A stretch of 64,000 nt of DNA from Desulfobacteraceae bacterium (GCA_016743945.1 JADGFI010000007.1:204368-268367), one strand, 5' to 3'. Shown: positions 7,360 to 17,731, counted from the stretch's first letter. Translations and numbers: made by a program. Notes: generated by a model not told the origin, from the letters alone.

Positions 7360-9980
7360 CTGACATCTTCATATATTTTTCTGATGGCAGAAGGCGTTAT
7401 TTCATCCCCATGGACGACCGTATATTCCACAAGATCTTCATAATCGTCATGATCGAATCCAAGGACTTCTTGCTCTTTTATTTTTTGGTGACAGATAATT
7501 TGGGGTTCAAGTTTTTCCCCTGAAGGGCCAACATCCCTGAATACCAATTGGATTCGATACCAATCCTCATAAAAATATTCCTGGAGCAGGGGAATCAGCT
7601 GATTAAAAAAAACTGCTTTCAGGTGGTTAAAATTTCTTACGCGATAAAAATAAGCATGACCGATTGTCATATCCCGGTTGAGCAGAAATCGGATGCGGCC
7701 ATTGATGGCGTCAAGTAAAGCGCGAAGATCAACCCACCCACCTTCACCGTCCTCTATGGATCCATCCCCACTCGAACCACTCAGTAATCTGGATTTGGGC
7801 ATGAGTTCTTTAAAATGAAACCGCCTGCGTAAAGCCGTATCAAGCAGAGCAATGGATCTGTCTGCCGTGTTCATGGTTCCATAAATGTCCAGATTTTTAG
7901 GTACACCAAACCGATCCCCAGAATAAGGCAGGGTCAATTCCATTCCCGAAAGAAACCTCCCTTTATCATCATACTCTGCTCGTTTATCAATATCGATAAG
8001 GGTGATGAGTTCCCCGAATATTTTTGCAATATTGCCCCGGTTGATCTCATCTATAAAAAGCGCATACCGTTGTTTCGGGTCTGCCTTTGCTTTCTGGACG
8101 ATACGCCGGAATACACCCGGCACAACTTCATAGGCCAACTCACCGATTTCGTTATCGAGTATGGGGCGGATGCCTTCAATAAAGTCTTCATAGCCATAGG
8201 CCTGGTGAAAGGTGATGAATTCGTATCGGTCCTGATGCAGCTCTTTTTCCGGGCCTTTTTCAAGGTTTTTAGCAAAATTCAGAGTATCCGCACATTCTTC
8301 TTCCCAGTCACTGGTTAAAAACCATACGGATCGTTCATCTTTGTCAAAGGCAAAGGGGGCCTGTCGATTTTTATATTGGACGGTTTTGGAACCTTCCGTT
8401 GTATGTTGCTGAAGCGTTGCCCAAATGGTTTGGGTAATATTTTTTGTTCGACCCATTGCCCTGGCTTTGAGGCATATATACTCATGCTCTGCAATGATAC
8501 CCACCTTGGCCTTTCCGCCCAGGTGGTAAAGCGCCGCTGCAATGACATCGAACCACCGGGCGTCAAGAAGCTGCTGAATGAGCCAGGCTTCTTTATTGAT
8601 GGATTTGTTTTTGCTCTGGTATTGTTCTTTAACGAGTTGATTCATCTGAAAGGTTTTCCCTGTCCCAGGAGGGCCATAAAAAATTTGATTGCAGGGTTCG
8701 AAGGCCTTGACCGGTTTCGGGACATTCGGATGTTTAATCAATTGATTCCATCTTTTTTGCAATAGACCTGCTGACCTGGGTTTGATCATTATCCCTGAAT
8801 TTTGGGGCGCCCATTTTTGGTTGTCAATTGAAATGCGTTTTAAATCATCAGCCGTGACAATGGAATCCCCGGCCAAAGGATCATGGATACGGGAAAATTC
8901 GATTTTAACAAATTTTGTGGTTTCACCCTTTAGTGCTTTTTGTTCTTCCCAATGGGTGTCTTCATAGGGTTCGGCCACCACATTCCCCACAGCAAAAATA
9001 CCCCTGGGTTCTGCCCCAACCCGGGTTAGAAAGGCTTTGTCCCCCTCCATGATTTTATTGCTTGAACAATTCCAGGGAATGACCACAGCCTCCCCTTTAA
9101 AGGTTTTATCCCGATCCTCTTTAAGTGTCTTCCAGGGAAAAAAATCAGGATTCCATGTAAACAGCCAGGACACATTACGCGCCGGTTTCCAGAGATCATG
9201 CAGCGGTGGTAGATAGAAGTCCAGCTCTTCCTGATCAAGACTTTTTGCCTGTACCTTGCGAATATCAGACAGATGCTCGTCTATCTCAAACGCCGTCAAC
9301 CCATTTATCTTTGACGCACTCATTCCGGAAAACGCTTTGATTATTTCTCTCCGGTCAGTACCGCCAAAAATACGTTCAAACCTATCCGGGAAGAGAAGAA
9401 ATAAAAACATGTGCCGAAATTGCCTGGAATTATTTTCCGGAATCTGCTCTATCCATTGTGCCATTTGTCGGCCATCGGCAAGTAACCCCTTCTGCCCTGC
9501 CTTATCCAGTTTTTTGAATGCAATCATGAGGCGAATAAAATAGGCAAACTCTTTCCATCTTAAGGTATTATAGCCTGTCCCGGAACTGCCTATTCCCATA
9601 AGAGTTTCATCATTTAGCCAGGAAAGGTTTTCCGGCAATTTGCTATCTGAAAATTCCCAGACAGTCTTAATCCCTTGCCGTTTTTTTTCCGCTGTCAGAT
9701 TGCTTGAGCAAAGAAACATGACCCAAAGCATTTCTGCTGCCAATTGTTTGACAAGATCTGATGCCGGATCAAGTTGATTTTCAAGTTTTTCAAAAAAAGA
9801 GTTACTACTTCCATCCGGTGCATTGATGAAATATTCTTCCAGATCCTGGAAATGGGGTAAGGTCCATACAACCGCATTATCAGAAAAAACAGAACCGTCT
9901 TTTTCAAGACAATTTTGCTGCCAGTGATTTGCAGCAGATAAGATTGCCGTTGTATCCCTTTCACCAATGTATCGACTCAT
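7356..9980 (-). CDS. mcrB: McrB-type AAA+ GTPase with an EVE-like domain
   Basis: 874 residues, about twice the length of E. coli McrB. The C-terminal half is a McrB AAA+ domain: Walker A GPPGTGKT (436-443), FHQAYGYEDFIEGIRP, Walker B ALFIDEINRGNIAKIFGE, and MNTADRSIALLDTALRRRF, which is typical of McrB. The N-terminal half is not the DUF3578 domain of E. coli McrB. Residues about 1-265 are helical and unrecognised. Residues about 273-400 (WNPDFFPWK, then FAVGNVVAEPYED, FVKIEFSRI) look like an EVE/PUA-like base-reading domain. Inference: it recognises a modified base and drives McrC. It starts 36 bases after the HSDR_N gene stop. Confidence 0.9.
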   Translation of the reverse strand: MSRYIGERDTTAILSAANHWQQNCLEKDGSVFSDNAVVWTLPHFQDLEEYFINAPDGSSNSFFEKLENQLDPASDLVKQLAAEMLWVMFLCSSNLTAEKKRQGIKTVWEFSDSKLPENLSWLNDETLMGIGSSGTGYNTLRWKEFAYFIRLMIAFKKLDKAGQKGLLADGRQMAQWIEQIPENNSRQFRHMFLFLLFPDRFERIFGGTDRREIIKAFSGMSASKINGLTAFEIDEHLSDIRKVQAKSLDQEELDFYLPPLHDLWKPARNVSWLFTWNPDFFPWKTLKEDRDKTFKGEAVVIPWNCSSNKIMEGDKAFLTRVGAEPRGIFAVGNVVAEPYEDTHWEEQKALKGETTKFVKIEFSRIHDPLAGDSIVTADDLKRISIDNQKWAPQNSGIMIKPRSAGLLQKRWNQLIKHPNVPKPVKAFEPCNQIFYGPPGTGKTFQMNQLVKEQYQSKNKSINKEAWLIQQLLDARWFDVIAAALYHLGGKAKVGIIAEHEYICLKARAMGRTKNITQTIWATLQQHTTEGSKTVQYKNRQAPFAFDKDERSVWFLTSDWEEECADTLNFAKNLEKGPEKELHQDRYEFITFHQAYGYEDFIEGIRPILDNEIGELAYEVVPGVFRRIVQKAKADPKQRYALFIDEINRGNIAKIFGELITLIDIDKRAEYDDKGRFLSGMELTLPYSGDRFGVPKNLDIYGTMNTADRSIALLDTALRRRFHFKELMPKSRLLSGSSGDGSIEDGEGGWVDLRALLDAINGRIRFLLNRDMTIGHAYFYRVRNFNHLKAVFFNQLIPLLQEYFYEDWYRIQLVFRDVGPSGEKLEPQIICHQKIKEQEVLGFDHDDYEDLVEYTVVHGDEITPSAIRKIYEDVS

Positions 9981-10016
9981 GTGGGTTCTCCTTTTTTATT
10001 TGGCGTATGAAAGGAT

Positions 10017-11099
10017 TCATTTGCTTGAATTTTTAAATTTTTCCCATTCTTGTTCGTAAATACCCCAGAGCTCTGTTTTATTTTCAGCCAACAAGGAATC
10101 CTGAAAACCAAATCCAAGGTTTTTGTTAATGAGCAGTTCAAATAATGTTTTAAATTCATTCATCACTTCCTGCGTGATATCGGAATATTTTTTTTTATTA
10201 AAGCTTTTTAAATAGTAATCCAGTAATGCCAGGTCAAAACGAATGGTATTTATATTTTCGTTGGCAATATTCATTGCGTCACCAGCTAAATTGCTTAATC
10301 GACGTCTGCAACTGAGAACCAATTCCCGGATGTTGGACTCTGACGTGTGAAAATCTTCATGAGAATCAGGATCTATTTGCTTTAAATAGGCTGAAATTTC
10401 CTTAAAAACGCCACTGATTTTTCCATGAACATATTGCTCATGACTGTTTAGCCCATAAAGGACCCTTAAGATCAGATCTGTTGCAAATTGTATTTTTCCG
10501 TCAATCCCTGTAAGTAATAAGCTATGTCCATTGAATACATTTTGCAGGCATAAGAAAAAATCCTTTGCTTGTTTTGCAGGAACTGCCCTGTTCCACCAAT
10601 AAAGCAGTGGCAGAATGTCCTGTAGTTCAAGTATAAAAGGTTCAAGCTCGTTTAGATATTGCCCGGCTTTTTTCGAGGGTATGTCAGGGATTCTTACCCA
10701 TTCGTTGTTGATAAACCGGTTTACAATCCATTTATTGCCGTTCGTAAACACAGCATATTCAGCTCTGATATTTTTAGAGGAGGCATAACTAATGGCCTGA
10801 TCCACCCCTTTTTCAATTTTGTTGTCTTTGCGTCTCTTGCACTCAATGACGATGAATGGCTTTTCCTCTTTAAAAATAACGATATCGGCAAAGTGGTTCC
10901 GGGTTCCAACGATTACACGCTGCTCGATTTTGATATGATTTACATGGTATCCATAGGTTCTGAAAAGTTCATATAATACCCATTGCCTGACCTTTTCTTC
11001 CGGCTTGGCGATCCATTTCCCCCCGGTTTCAGACGCTTCAAATTTGGCTTTAAAAATATAGGCAGCCGGATCAATTTCATAAAAATCTTTAGGCGGCAT
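10017..11099 (-). CDS. HSDR_N-type nuclease domain protein
   Basis: 360 residues. Residues about 30-130 form a type I restriction HSDR_N/NucS-like PD-(D/E)xK domain. The motif is KPEEKVRQW (Glu34/35), then HFADIVIF (Asp72) and FIVIECKRR (Glu86, Lys88), with the downstream GVDQAISYASS helix. No helicase follows. The rest (about 150-360) is helical and unrecognised. Such stand-alone modules occur in restriction and defence loci. It lies between hsdR and mcrB on the same strand, 92 bases after hsdR, and could serve either system or act alone. All catalytic residues seem intact. Confidence 0.75.
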   Translation of the reverse strand: MPPKDFYEIDPAAYIFKAKFEASETGGKWIAKPEEKVRQWVLYELFRTYGYHVNHIKIEQRVIVGTRNHFADIVIFKEEKPFIVIECKRRKDNKIEKGVDQAISYASSKNIRAEYAVFTNGNKWIVNRFINNEWVRIPDIPSKKAGQYLNELEPFILELQDILPLLYWWNRAVPAKQAKDFFLCLQNVFNGHSLLLTGIDGKIQFATDLILRVLYGLNSHEQYVHGKISGVFKEISAYLKQIDPDSHEDFHTSESNIRELVLSCRRRLSNLAGDAMNIANENINTIRFDLALLDYYLKSFNKKKYSDITQEVMNEFKTLFELLINKNLGFGFQDSLLAENKTELWGIYEQEWEKFKNSSK

Positions 11100-11191
11100 G
11101 GTCTTCCTTTTTTTAGTTGGTTTGATATAAGTTCATTTTTAGAGGATAGTTGAACCTTTAAATCTTCATTTTTGGTTTGTTCGGCCTATTT

Positions 11192-14100
11192 TTAATAGTG
11201 TTCCCGGATATAATCATAGGCCTTGTCAAAAAGTTCCTGTTCTTTATGCAATTTGTATTTAAACAGCGTCTGCCGGAGTACTTTTTGAATCTCTTTCTGG
11301 CCGGTGAGACTACTCTGCCATCCTTCAAAGCGGGTTGCTCTGACAATTTTATCAATATCTTCAACAACATTGGCAATGATTTGAGGAGTGGTGTCGTTTT
11401 TCACTTCCAGAAAGATTTCGGTCAGAGCTTGTTTGTCGTCAGGGATGACCGCCTCACTGGTTTTGTTTTCCAGACGAACCATATCACGGGCGGCATCAAG
11501 CAGATCTTTTAGCCACTGAAGGCTGCTAAGAACACCGGCTTCATATTTTTCCTTGAGCCGTTCAAGCCGTTTCCCAAGCTCCTCAAAACCAGGAATGTTT
11601 TTAGAGCGGATTTTAGCCATGAGTGAAATATTGAGTTTTTTGGCTTTTTTCTTCCGTTCTTTTTCTGTCAGTTCAAAGACAGAGTCCGCATCCATAACCA
11701 GTCCTTCAATGTCATCCCGAATACGGTCAATGTCCGTGTGTTCATGAATCAATTTGATGGTTTCCGGCCCCAAAGATTCCCAAAGCAGAGATCCCAGTCC
11801 CCCTACCGGTTTGATGGACTCGTAAACCTGGGCAAGCCAGCGGTAATCCCGGCGAAAGCAATTCAGGTCCGGATCGGGTGTAATTGCTTCCCACAACCGT
11901 TTTAGCACATTGAACTGGGCTGCAAACGTGTCTTTTATTTTATTGCCCATTAGGCAATCCTGGGCTGCGATCAAACCTTCATACCCTTCTATGCTGCGGT
12001 CTACACCCGGAAAATAATCAAGGCATTTTTGCACGGCCTCTGGAAGAAGATTTTTAAATGCTTTGAGGCTCTCAACAACCCCCTCAATGTCCTTGGGATC
12101 ATAATCCAATGCCTTGGCTACTTTTTCAAAAACACCCAGATAATCAATAATGAGGCCATGTTTTTTTGTATCGCTGTAAAGCCGATTGGTCCGGCACATG
12201 GCCTGTAACAGGGTGTGATCCCGAACCGGTTTGTCCAGATACATGCAATAGCAGATCGGCGCATCAAAGCCCGTCAGCAGCTTGGCCGTGACAATTATAA
12301 TTTTCAATGGATCCACTGCATCCCGGTACCGATCCAGCAGTTGTTCCTGAACTTCAGGTCTGGCATCAATCCCTTGCCATCGTTTAAAGTCATTCTTTTC
12401 AATGGGAAGTTCAAGTTTTTTCCACTTGAGCCAGTCCACGGCTATTTTCTTGGGCTTGCCGGTCTCATCTTTCTCTTCTTCAATGGTGCCCTGGGAAATA
12501 TTCATGACAGCTTCCACGGTATCTTTGCCAAGGCGCTGGGACAAAAGATAATACATTTGCACCACGGCTTCCCGATCATACACCACAACCATGCCTTTGA
12601 ATTGTTTGGGAGCCACATGGTCTTGGTAATGTTTGGTTATATCATCGGCAATGGCGGTAATCCGTTTGGGTGCTTTCAGAAGATGAGAGAGTTTACCGGC
12701 CTTTTGGGAAATATAATTTTTTTCCTCTTCATTCAAATTATTTTGTTTGGCCAGTTTTTCAAATTCTTGATCAATGGTTTCCCGCTCAATGCGCAGCTCC
12801 ACCAGGCGCGGTTCAAATTTGACGGGCAGGGTTGCTTTATCCCTGATGGATTGTTTATAGGAATAACGATTTAGATAGCGTCCCGGATCATTGGACGCTC
12901 CAAACAGCTTAAAGGTGTTTCGTTCCAGGCTGGAAATGGGTGTGCCTGTTAGGCCGAAGAAAAAGGCATTTGGCAGAGCCCAGCGCATTTTTTCACCCAG
13001 ACTCCCCTCCTGGGTTCTGTGGGCTTCATCCACCAATACAATAATATTATCCCGGGAATTGAGCCCCTTGGTGTCGTGCTCATCAATCACTACCTCGTCA
13101 AATTTGAATATGGTGGTGATAAGAATCTGTCTGGAATCCTGCTCCAATTCCTGGGCCAGTGCTTTGCAGGATTGAATTGCTGTGGTGTTCTTAACTGCGG
13201 CATTGTTGAATACGGAATTGATCTGGCTGTCCAAATCCACCCGGTCCACCACTACCACCACGGTTGGATTTTTCAGTTCCGGGTCGGCTTTGAGCATTTG
13301 GGCGGCAAATAACATTAAAAATGATTTTCCGGACCCCTGGAAATGCCAGATCAACCCCTTTCTGGCATCCTGAATTTTTACCCGTTGAACAATGGCCTTG
13401 GCTGCCTCATATTGGGGATAACGGGGCAGAATCTTTATCTTAAATCCTGGTTTTCCCTGGCCCTGTTTAAGGGTTGAAAAAATCACAAAAGATTGCAAAA
13501 TTTCCAGCAGGGTTTTGGGATTTAGCAGACGTTCGGCACTATTGAGCACCGTGCGCATATCCTGGGGAATCTCATCCCGTTCTTCCGTGCTATGCCAGGG
13601 GGCCCAATTTTTAAACCCCGCACCAACCCCCCCGTAATAAAAACTTTTCCCTTCCGATGCAAAGCAGAGCAGATTGGGCACAAAAAAAGCTTTCTGATTT
13701 TCCCAATATTGTTTTTGGCCGCCCAAAAAATCCAGGGCCCCATCCTGCCAGCTGATGGCGTCCCGGACCGGTGTTTTTACTTCCCCCACCACCAGGGGAA
13801 TCCCATTCACATATAGCACCAGGTCAAAGTAGGCATTTCGTGTTCCGGTAAACTGCACCTGCTGGCTGAGGACACACTGGTTGTTTTCCGGGTTGTCAAA
13901 ATCAATCAGATGGATGGTAATATGTTCCCCATCCTTTCCCAGGGGCATGGAATTTCGCCCCAGCAGCCAGTCCTGAAACAATTCATTGGCATGGACAAGC
14001 CCGCTGTAACTGGCATCCAGCAACACACCGCGCATGCGGTGTATCACCTCGTCGGCCAGGTCGGGATTGGCTGCCAAGGGCTTATTCAAAAGGCACAGAG

Positions 14101-14353
14101 CATCCTTGAGCCAGGTATCAACGAACACATCCTGGGGCTGTTTGCCGTGCAGGATAAGATCTTCACCATGTACAAATTTCCAGGGGGGGAAAAAGGAGGA
14201 GGGGGGTTGGGGATTGATCGTTGTGCCATAGGGCTTGCAATCCTCCCGGACTTGGTCATCGCTGGTCTTTGATTTCAGATCCCCCTCTTTAACCATTCCG
14301 CACAGGTGGTCCCGAAGGGCATTTTCGATGGTGTTCATTTCGTTGAAGGTCAT
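11192..14353 (-). CDS. hsdR: Type I restriction enzyme R subunit (translocase-nuclease)
   Basis: 1053 residues in the usual HsdR order. The N-terminal nuclease has Asp177 (YFDLVLYVNG) and Glu191-Val-Lys193 (VVGEVKTP). The SF2 motor has motif I QGSGKS (339-344), VVVVVDRVDLDSQ, the DEAH box VDEAHRTQ, the GLTGTPI motif III and AMCRTNRLY motif VI. A helical C-terminal region contacts the methylase core. The subunit cleaves unmethylated DNA after ATP-driven translocation. Its ATG overlaps the gajB stop by four bases, so translation of hsdR is coupled to a Gabija gene rather than to hsdM or hsdS. No truncation or frameshift is seen. Confidence 0.95.
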   Translation of the reverse strand: MTFNEMNTIENALRDHLCGMVKEGDLKSKTSDDQVREDCKPYGTTINPQPPSSFFPPWKFVHGEDLILHGKQPQDVFVDTWLKDALCLLNKPLAANPDLADEVIHRMRGVLLDASYSGLVHANELFQDWLLGRNSMPLGKDGEHITIHLIDFDNPENNQCVLSQQVQFTGTRNAYFDLVLYVNGIPLVVGEVKTPVRDAISWQDGALDFLGGQKQYWENQKAFFVPNLLCFASEGKSFYYGGVGAGFKNWAPWHSTEERDEIPQDMRTVLNSAERLLNPKTLLEILQSFVIFSTLKQGQGKPGFKIKILPRYPQYEAAKAIVQRVKIQDARKGLIWHFQGSGKSFLMLFAAQMLKADPELKNPTVVVVVDRVDLDSQINSVFNNAAVKNTTAIQSCKALAQELEQDSRQILITTIFKFDEVVIDEHDTKGLNSRDNIIVLVDEAHRTQEGSLGEKMRWALPNAFFFGLTGTPISSLERNTFKLFGASNDPGRYLNRYSYKQSIRDKATLPVKFEPRLVELRIERETIDQEFEKLAKQNNLNEEEKNYISQKAGKLSHLLKAPKRITAIADDITKHYQDHVAPKQFKGMVVVYDREAVVQMYYLLSQRLGKDTVEAVMNISQGTIEEEKDETGKPKKIAVDWLKWKKLELPIEKNDFKRWQGIDARPEVQEQLLDRYRDAVDPLKIIIVTAKLLTGFDAPICYCMYLDKPVRDHTLLQAMCRTNRLYSDTKKHGLIIDYLGVFEKVAKALDYDPKDIEGVVESLKAFKNLLPEAVQKCLDYFPGVDRSIEGYEGLIAAQDCLMGNKIKDTFAAQFNVLKRLWEAITPDPDLNCFRRDYRWLAQVYESIKPVGGLGSLLWESLGPETIKLIHEHTDIDRIRDDIEGLVMDADSVFELTEKERKKKAKKLNISLMAKIRSKNIPGFEELGKRLERLKEKYEAGVLSSLQWLKDLLDAARDMVRLENKTSEAVIPDDKQALTEIFLEVKNDTTPQIIANVVEDIDKIVRATRFEGWQSSLTGQKEIQKVLRQTLFKYKLHKEQELFDKAYDYIREHY

Positions 14354-15996
14354 ATTTTCGATATTTCCCTTAACTTAATTAATGGGTCGTGATTTAAGAA
14401 TTCAGAGGTTCTTCCCATTTTTATCTCTAATTCTTTTGATTGCCAATTTTCCTTGATTCTCTTTGAAGATGTGCACAAAAAACAGGCTTTCTTTGCCCGA
14501 GTTACCCCTACATAGTGCAGGTTAATATTTTGTTCCCATGAAGGATATATTGGATTGTCGAAATCATTGCCTGGGCCAGGTAGTTTTGTAGGAAATACCC
14601 ATTCATATAAATCAAGGTGAAAAACGATATCAAATTCAAGACCTTTTGCTTTGTGAATCGTCATCAATTGAACCTCATCATCCTGAGCAGGTGTAAAATA
14701 TTCTGACAAATCTTCTTCCAGGCTATTTTTAAGCAGATCTTTAGCTTCTTTGGATTGGGAATTCGGCAATAAAGAGAGAGCAATCTGATTAAAAATATTA
14801 AAAAGCTCTTCTTGGGTCATCGATCTAATCTTACCAATTTCTTTCCTCGTTTTTCTGATTTCCTGGGAAGTCAGAATCGTAGGAGACGAGTCAATTATTT
14901 CCTCTGCTGTTATCGATGGATCAAAATAATATTTAAGCAACTGACAAAAAAGTCGACTCCAAAGACTGAAGTTTTCTTCTATTGGATGATTTTTAAAAAA
15001 CCGGTGTTTTGTTGTAAGAGACTCTTTTACAATTTCACCACTAAGCGTTCCTTTAACAAGAATCCCTATATTACATAGCTTTTCAACCCCATATTCATTA
15101 ACAATCCCAGGCAAACATTTATCAATCCAGCGTGCTATCGCCCTCTGGTCACCAGTACATTCTTTAAAAAATACTCTATTTTCATCTGTTGCCAACAAAC
15201 TGGCATCATCACTCAGTATTCGCTGAGAATAATTGATAATGGACGGATGGCTGCGATGATTAAATGTGATAGGGAATAGTTTGAAATTTTTTCTTTTAGC
15301 CAATGCCAGAAGATATTTGGAATCTTTATTAGAAAAGCCAAAGATAAATTGATTAGCATCACCAACTGCAACCGTCACCAAACCTATATTTTCAAGTTTA
15401 AGGAAAAGTTCATGCTGCTCCAAGCCAGAATCCTGGTATTCATCAACAAAAACATGGGTATACCTGGATTGGAAAAATTTTTGACAAGCTTTTGAATGGG
15501 TAAGTGTATATAAAGCGAGGGCACCCGATGTTTCAAGAAAAAGAATTCCTTTCTGAAAATATTGCTGCAATAAATCCAAATGATTTTCGATTTCTTCAAG
15601 GCTCACCTGGTTTGCTTTGATTTTGGCAAATTGATCCTTCTCATCATCGTCTAAATCCCAAATTCTGCAAACAACAAATTCATTTTTAGGTTTCCCCCAG
15701 AGATGGGGTAAAAAAGGGAAGATCACTTCGCTACTACAAAATCTATCAATCGTACCAAAAAAGCAGGATTTTTGATTCGTACTGTCTTTTAAACTACGTC
15801 TTTTTAACTCGTCGCTGGCTTTATTGGTGTAAGAAATTGCAACAACCCCTTGATGGCCGGAAAGTGTTGGCAGTACAGAACGGATTTTTTCCGACATGAC
15901 AAACGTCTTTCCACTACCAGGCGTTGCTATGGCGACCATATTACCCGGGTGGTCAATGGCAGCCTGCTGTTCAGAAGTTGGATTCAGAGTCGTCAT
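14350..15996 (-). CDS. gajB: Gabija protein GajB, UvrD-like helicase
   Basis: 548-residue SF1A helicase of the short GajB type. Motif Ia/Walker A is ATPGSGKT (24-31). AISYTNKASDEL, VDEYQDSG (motif II), VGDANQFIFGF (motif III), FNHRSHPSI, LMTIHKAKGLEFDIVF (motif V) and LHYVGVTRAKKACF (motif VI) follow in order. In Gabija, GajB works with the GajA nuclease and is thought to sense DNA ends or nucleotide depletion during phage infection. It starts 16 bases after gajA. Its stop overlaps the hsdR start. The neighbouring OLD-family gene makes the Gabija call stronger than a generic helicase call. Confidence 0.88.
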   Translation of the reverse strand: MTTLNPTSEQQAAIDHPGNMVAIATPGSGKTFVMSEKIRSVLPTLSGHQGVVAISYTNKASDELKRRSLKDSTNQKSCFFGTIDRFCSSEVIFPFLPHLWGKPKNEFVVCRIWDLDDDEKDQFAKIKANQVSLEEIENHLDLLQQYFQKGILFLETSGALALYTLTHSKACQKFFQSRYTHVFVDEYQDSGLEQHELFLKLENIGLVTVAVGDANQFIFGFSNKDSKYLLALAKRKNFKLFPITFNHRSHPSIINYSQRILSDDASLLATDENRVFFKECTGDQRAIARWIDKCLPGIVNEYGVEKLCNIGILVKGTLSGEIVKESLTTKHRFFKNHPIEENFSLWSRLFCQLLKYYFDPSITAEEIIDSSPTILTSQEIRKTRKEIGKIRSMTQEELFNIFNQIALSLLPNSQSKEAKDLLKNSLEEDLSEYFTPAQDDEVQLMTIHKAKGLEFDIVFHLDLYEWVFPTKLPGPGNDFDNPIYPSWEQNINLHYVGVTRAKKACFLCTSSKRIKENWQSKELEIKMGRTSEFLNHDPLIKLREISKI

Positions 15997-16012
15997 TTTA
16001 TTTTTCTCCAGC

Positions 16013-17731
16013 CTAAATAGTTCTCAATTCCTTCACCAAACGGACAGCATGAAGCAAAGGTTTTGCCAAATTGTCATCTTTAAGTGTTTTTAGAGTTTCT
16101 TTATAACCAGTAAGAAACCTTGTCATACGAAGTGCCTTCTTTTCTTGTAGATATTCAACTGCTTTCAGCCGGCTTGTTTTTTTTGTATATTTTTTTAAGC
16201 TTGCTTCACAGGCATATCCCAAATCATTTTCCAGATCAATCTTGGACAGATAAATCCCTTTGGGATTGAGTACTTTTGATTCTGCTTCCCATTCTTTACT
16301 AAGCCCTTCTGGAAAAATTTCTTTATTATAATGTTTATATTCTCGTTTACCAGCAATCCGCAATGCCCTGTTCAAACCAGCAAAGCGCCATTTTGGGGGC
16401 TTTGAACGTTGAACTTTAAAAACATCATTATCTGTTCTCATTATCCATGGAATCTGCATGGCTTTCAGGATTGAGACAAAGACTTTAAAATCAATCCCAT
16501 CAACCGATAATATGCTGATATTATAAAAATCCAAATCAATGTCGAGTTGCCGTGATAGCTCGTTATAAAATAAAATCTCAGATGGGCCTTCAACGAGAAA
16601 AACAACATCAGCAAAAAAGGCTTCTGCCGGGAGAATACTCATTCGGTAACCCATGGCAGACCATGCAGCATCAACACAATCAGAACACCCATCACTGGCA
16701 GCAAAAGTCGCGCCTGCTTCTTCAAAAAGACGGGTTATCCCATCAGGGCGAAAAGCCTGTGTGATTTGGGGAGAATGGCTACTGATAAATACCTGGCCGG
16801 GTAATTCTTCAATCAAGTATTTTGCCAGTTTTCTCTGCTGGTGCGGGTGAAGGTGTGCTTCTGGTTCTTCAACGCAATATATTACAGCTTCACTTTCAAG
16901 GTCATTTTCTCGCTCGCTTTTGGCTTTCCACAGTGCTACCAGAATTTGATTGTTGCGGCCATCCCCGCCGAGGCCAATACTGCGTTCATATGTTTTGGCT
17001 CCAAGACTCAATTGATCTATAAAAGTTGAGAAATTTATAGCTTTGGCTTCAAGATTTACCGCGTAACCAGAATGATGATGAGATAGTTTCTTTAACTCTT
17101 CGTTTACCAATTTTGTTGCATCGGCAACATAACTGAGTTTTCCAATATCCTCGTTAACTTTTTCCAAATCCGTCTGAATTTCTTCTTCTTGTGTTTTATC
17201 CGTCTTTGTGTTTGCTTCGTCTCGATCTTCTTTTGATAGTTTAATCAGTTGTCGTTTTTCGCTACGAATGAACTGGGATAAATTGCGCGAGCTTTGGATA
17301 TATCTAAAGTGGATATGTTTCAGGTATACCCTTGAATCAATTTCCTCCAATGAGTCTTCTTCGTATCCGATATATAATTTGTGGGTTAGATTTTTCCCTT
17401 CGGCTTTATATTCCAAATAGGTCTCGCCGTCATCGTTTACCCGACCCTTAAGCTTTGAAATCACCGCATCTTCTTTAATATCAGCAAGTTTGATTTTGAT
17501 GGCAAAGCGATTAAATTGTTTTCCATCAAATTGGATATGAAAATCTGTTTCAGAAGGTTCAATTTCAGCGTCTGATAGTGTTCGGTCTAATAATAGGCGT
17601 ATGGCATAGAGTAAATTGGTTTTTCCAACATCATTTGCGCCAATAATAAGCGTTTTTTTCCGAAAGTTTATATGAGTATTTTTAAAGTTCCTGAAATTCT
17701 TTAACTTGATCCATTCAATCTGCATGGTCAC
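16013..17731 (-). CDS. gajA: Gabija protein GajA, OLD-family ATPase-TOPRIM nuclease
   Basis: 572 residues. The N-terminal ABC-type ATPase has Walker A GANDVGKT (31-38), a signature-like LGGDGRNNQ (254-262), Walker B VIYCVEEPEAHLHP (283-296) and the switch His in SSHSP (317-321). The TOPRIM domain follows, with Glu381 in FLVEGPSE and D434-x-D436 in RTDND, matching GajA's metal-binding layout. Length fits GajA (about 570-580). GajA nicks or cuts DNA in a sequence-specific way when nucleotides fall. Coiled-coil-rich residues about 155-215 interrupt the ATPase. It lies 176 bases after hsdS on the same strand. Confidence 0.9.
   Translation of the reverse strand: MTMQIEWIKLKNFRNFKNTHINFRKKTLIIGANDVGKTNLLYAIRLLLDRTLSDAEIEPSETDFHIQFDGKQFNRFAIKIKLADIKEDAVISKLKGRVNDDGETYLEYKAEGKNLTHKLYIGYEEDSLEEIDSRVYLKHIHFRYIQSSRNLSQFIRSEKRQLIKLSKEDRDEANTKTDKTQEEEIQTDLEKVNEDIGKLSYVADATKLVNEELKKLSHHHSGYAVNLEAKAINFSTFIDQLSLGAKTYERSIGLGGDGRNNQILVALWKAKSERENDLESEAVIYCVEEPEAHLHPHQQRKLAKYLIEELPGQVFISSHSPQITQAFRPDGITRLFEEAGATFAASDGCSDCVDAAWSAMGYRMSILPAEAFFADVVFLVEGPSEILFYNELSRQLDIDLDFYNISILSVDGIDFKVFVSILKAMQIPWIMRTDNDVFKVQRSKPPKWRFAGLNRALRIAGKREYKHYNKEIFPEGLSKEWEAESKVLNPKGIYLSKIDLENDLGYACEASLKKYTKKTSRLKAVEYLQEKKALRMTRFLTGYKETLKTLKDDNLAKPLLHAVRLVKELRTI

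Noticed and set aside
12215..12874. Plus-strand ORF of 219 codons opposite hsdR
   Set aside because: It is antisense to intact helicase motifs of hsdR and shows no family pattern of its own.
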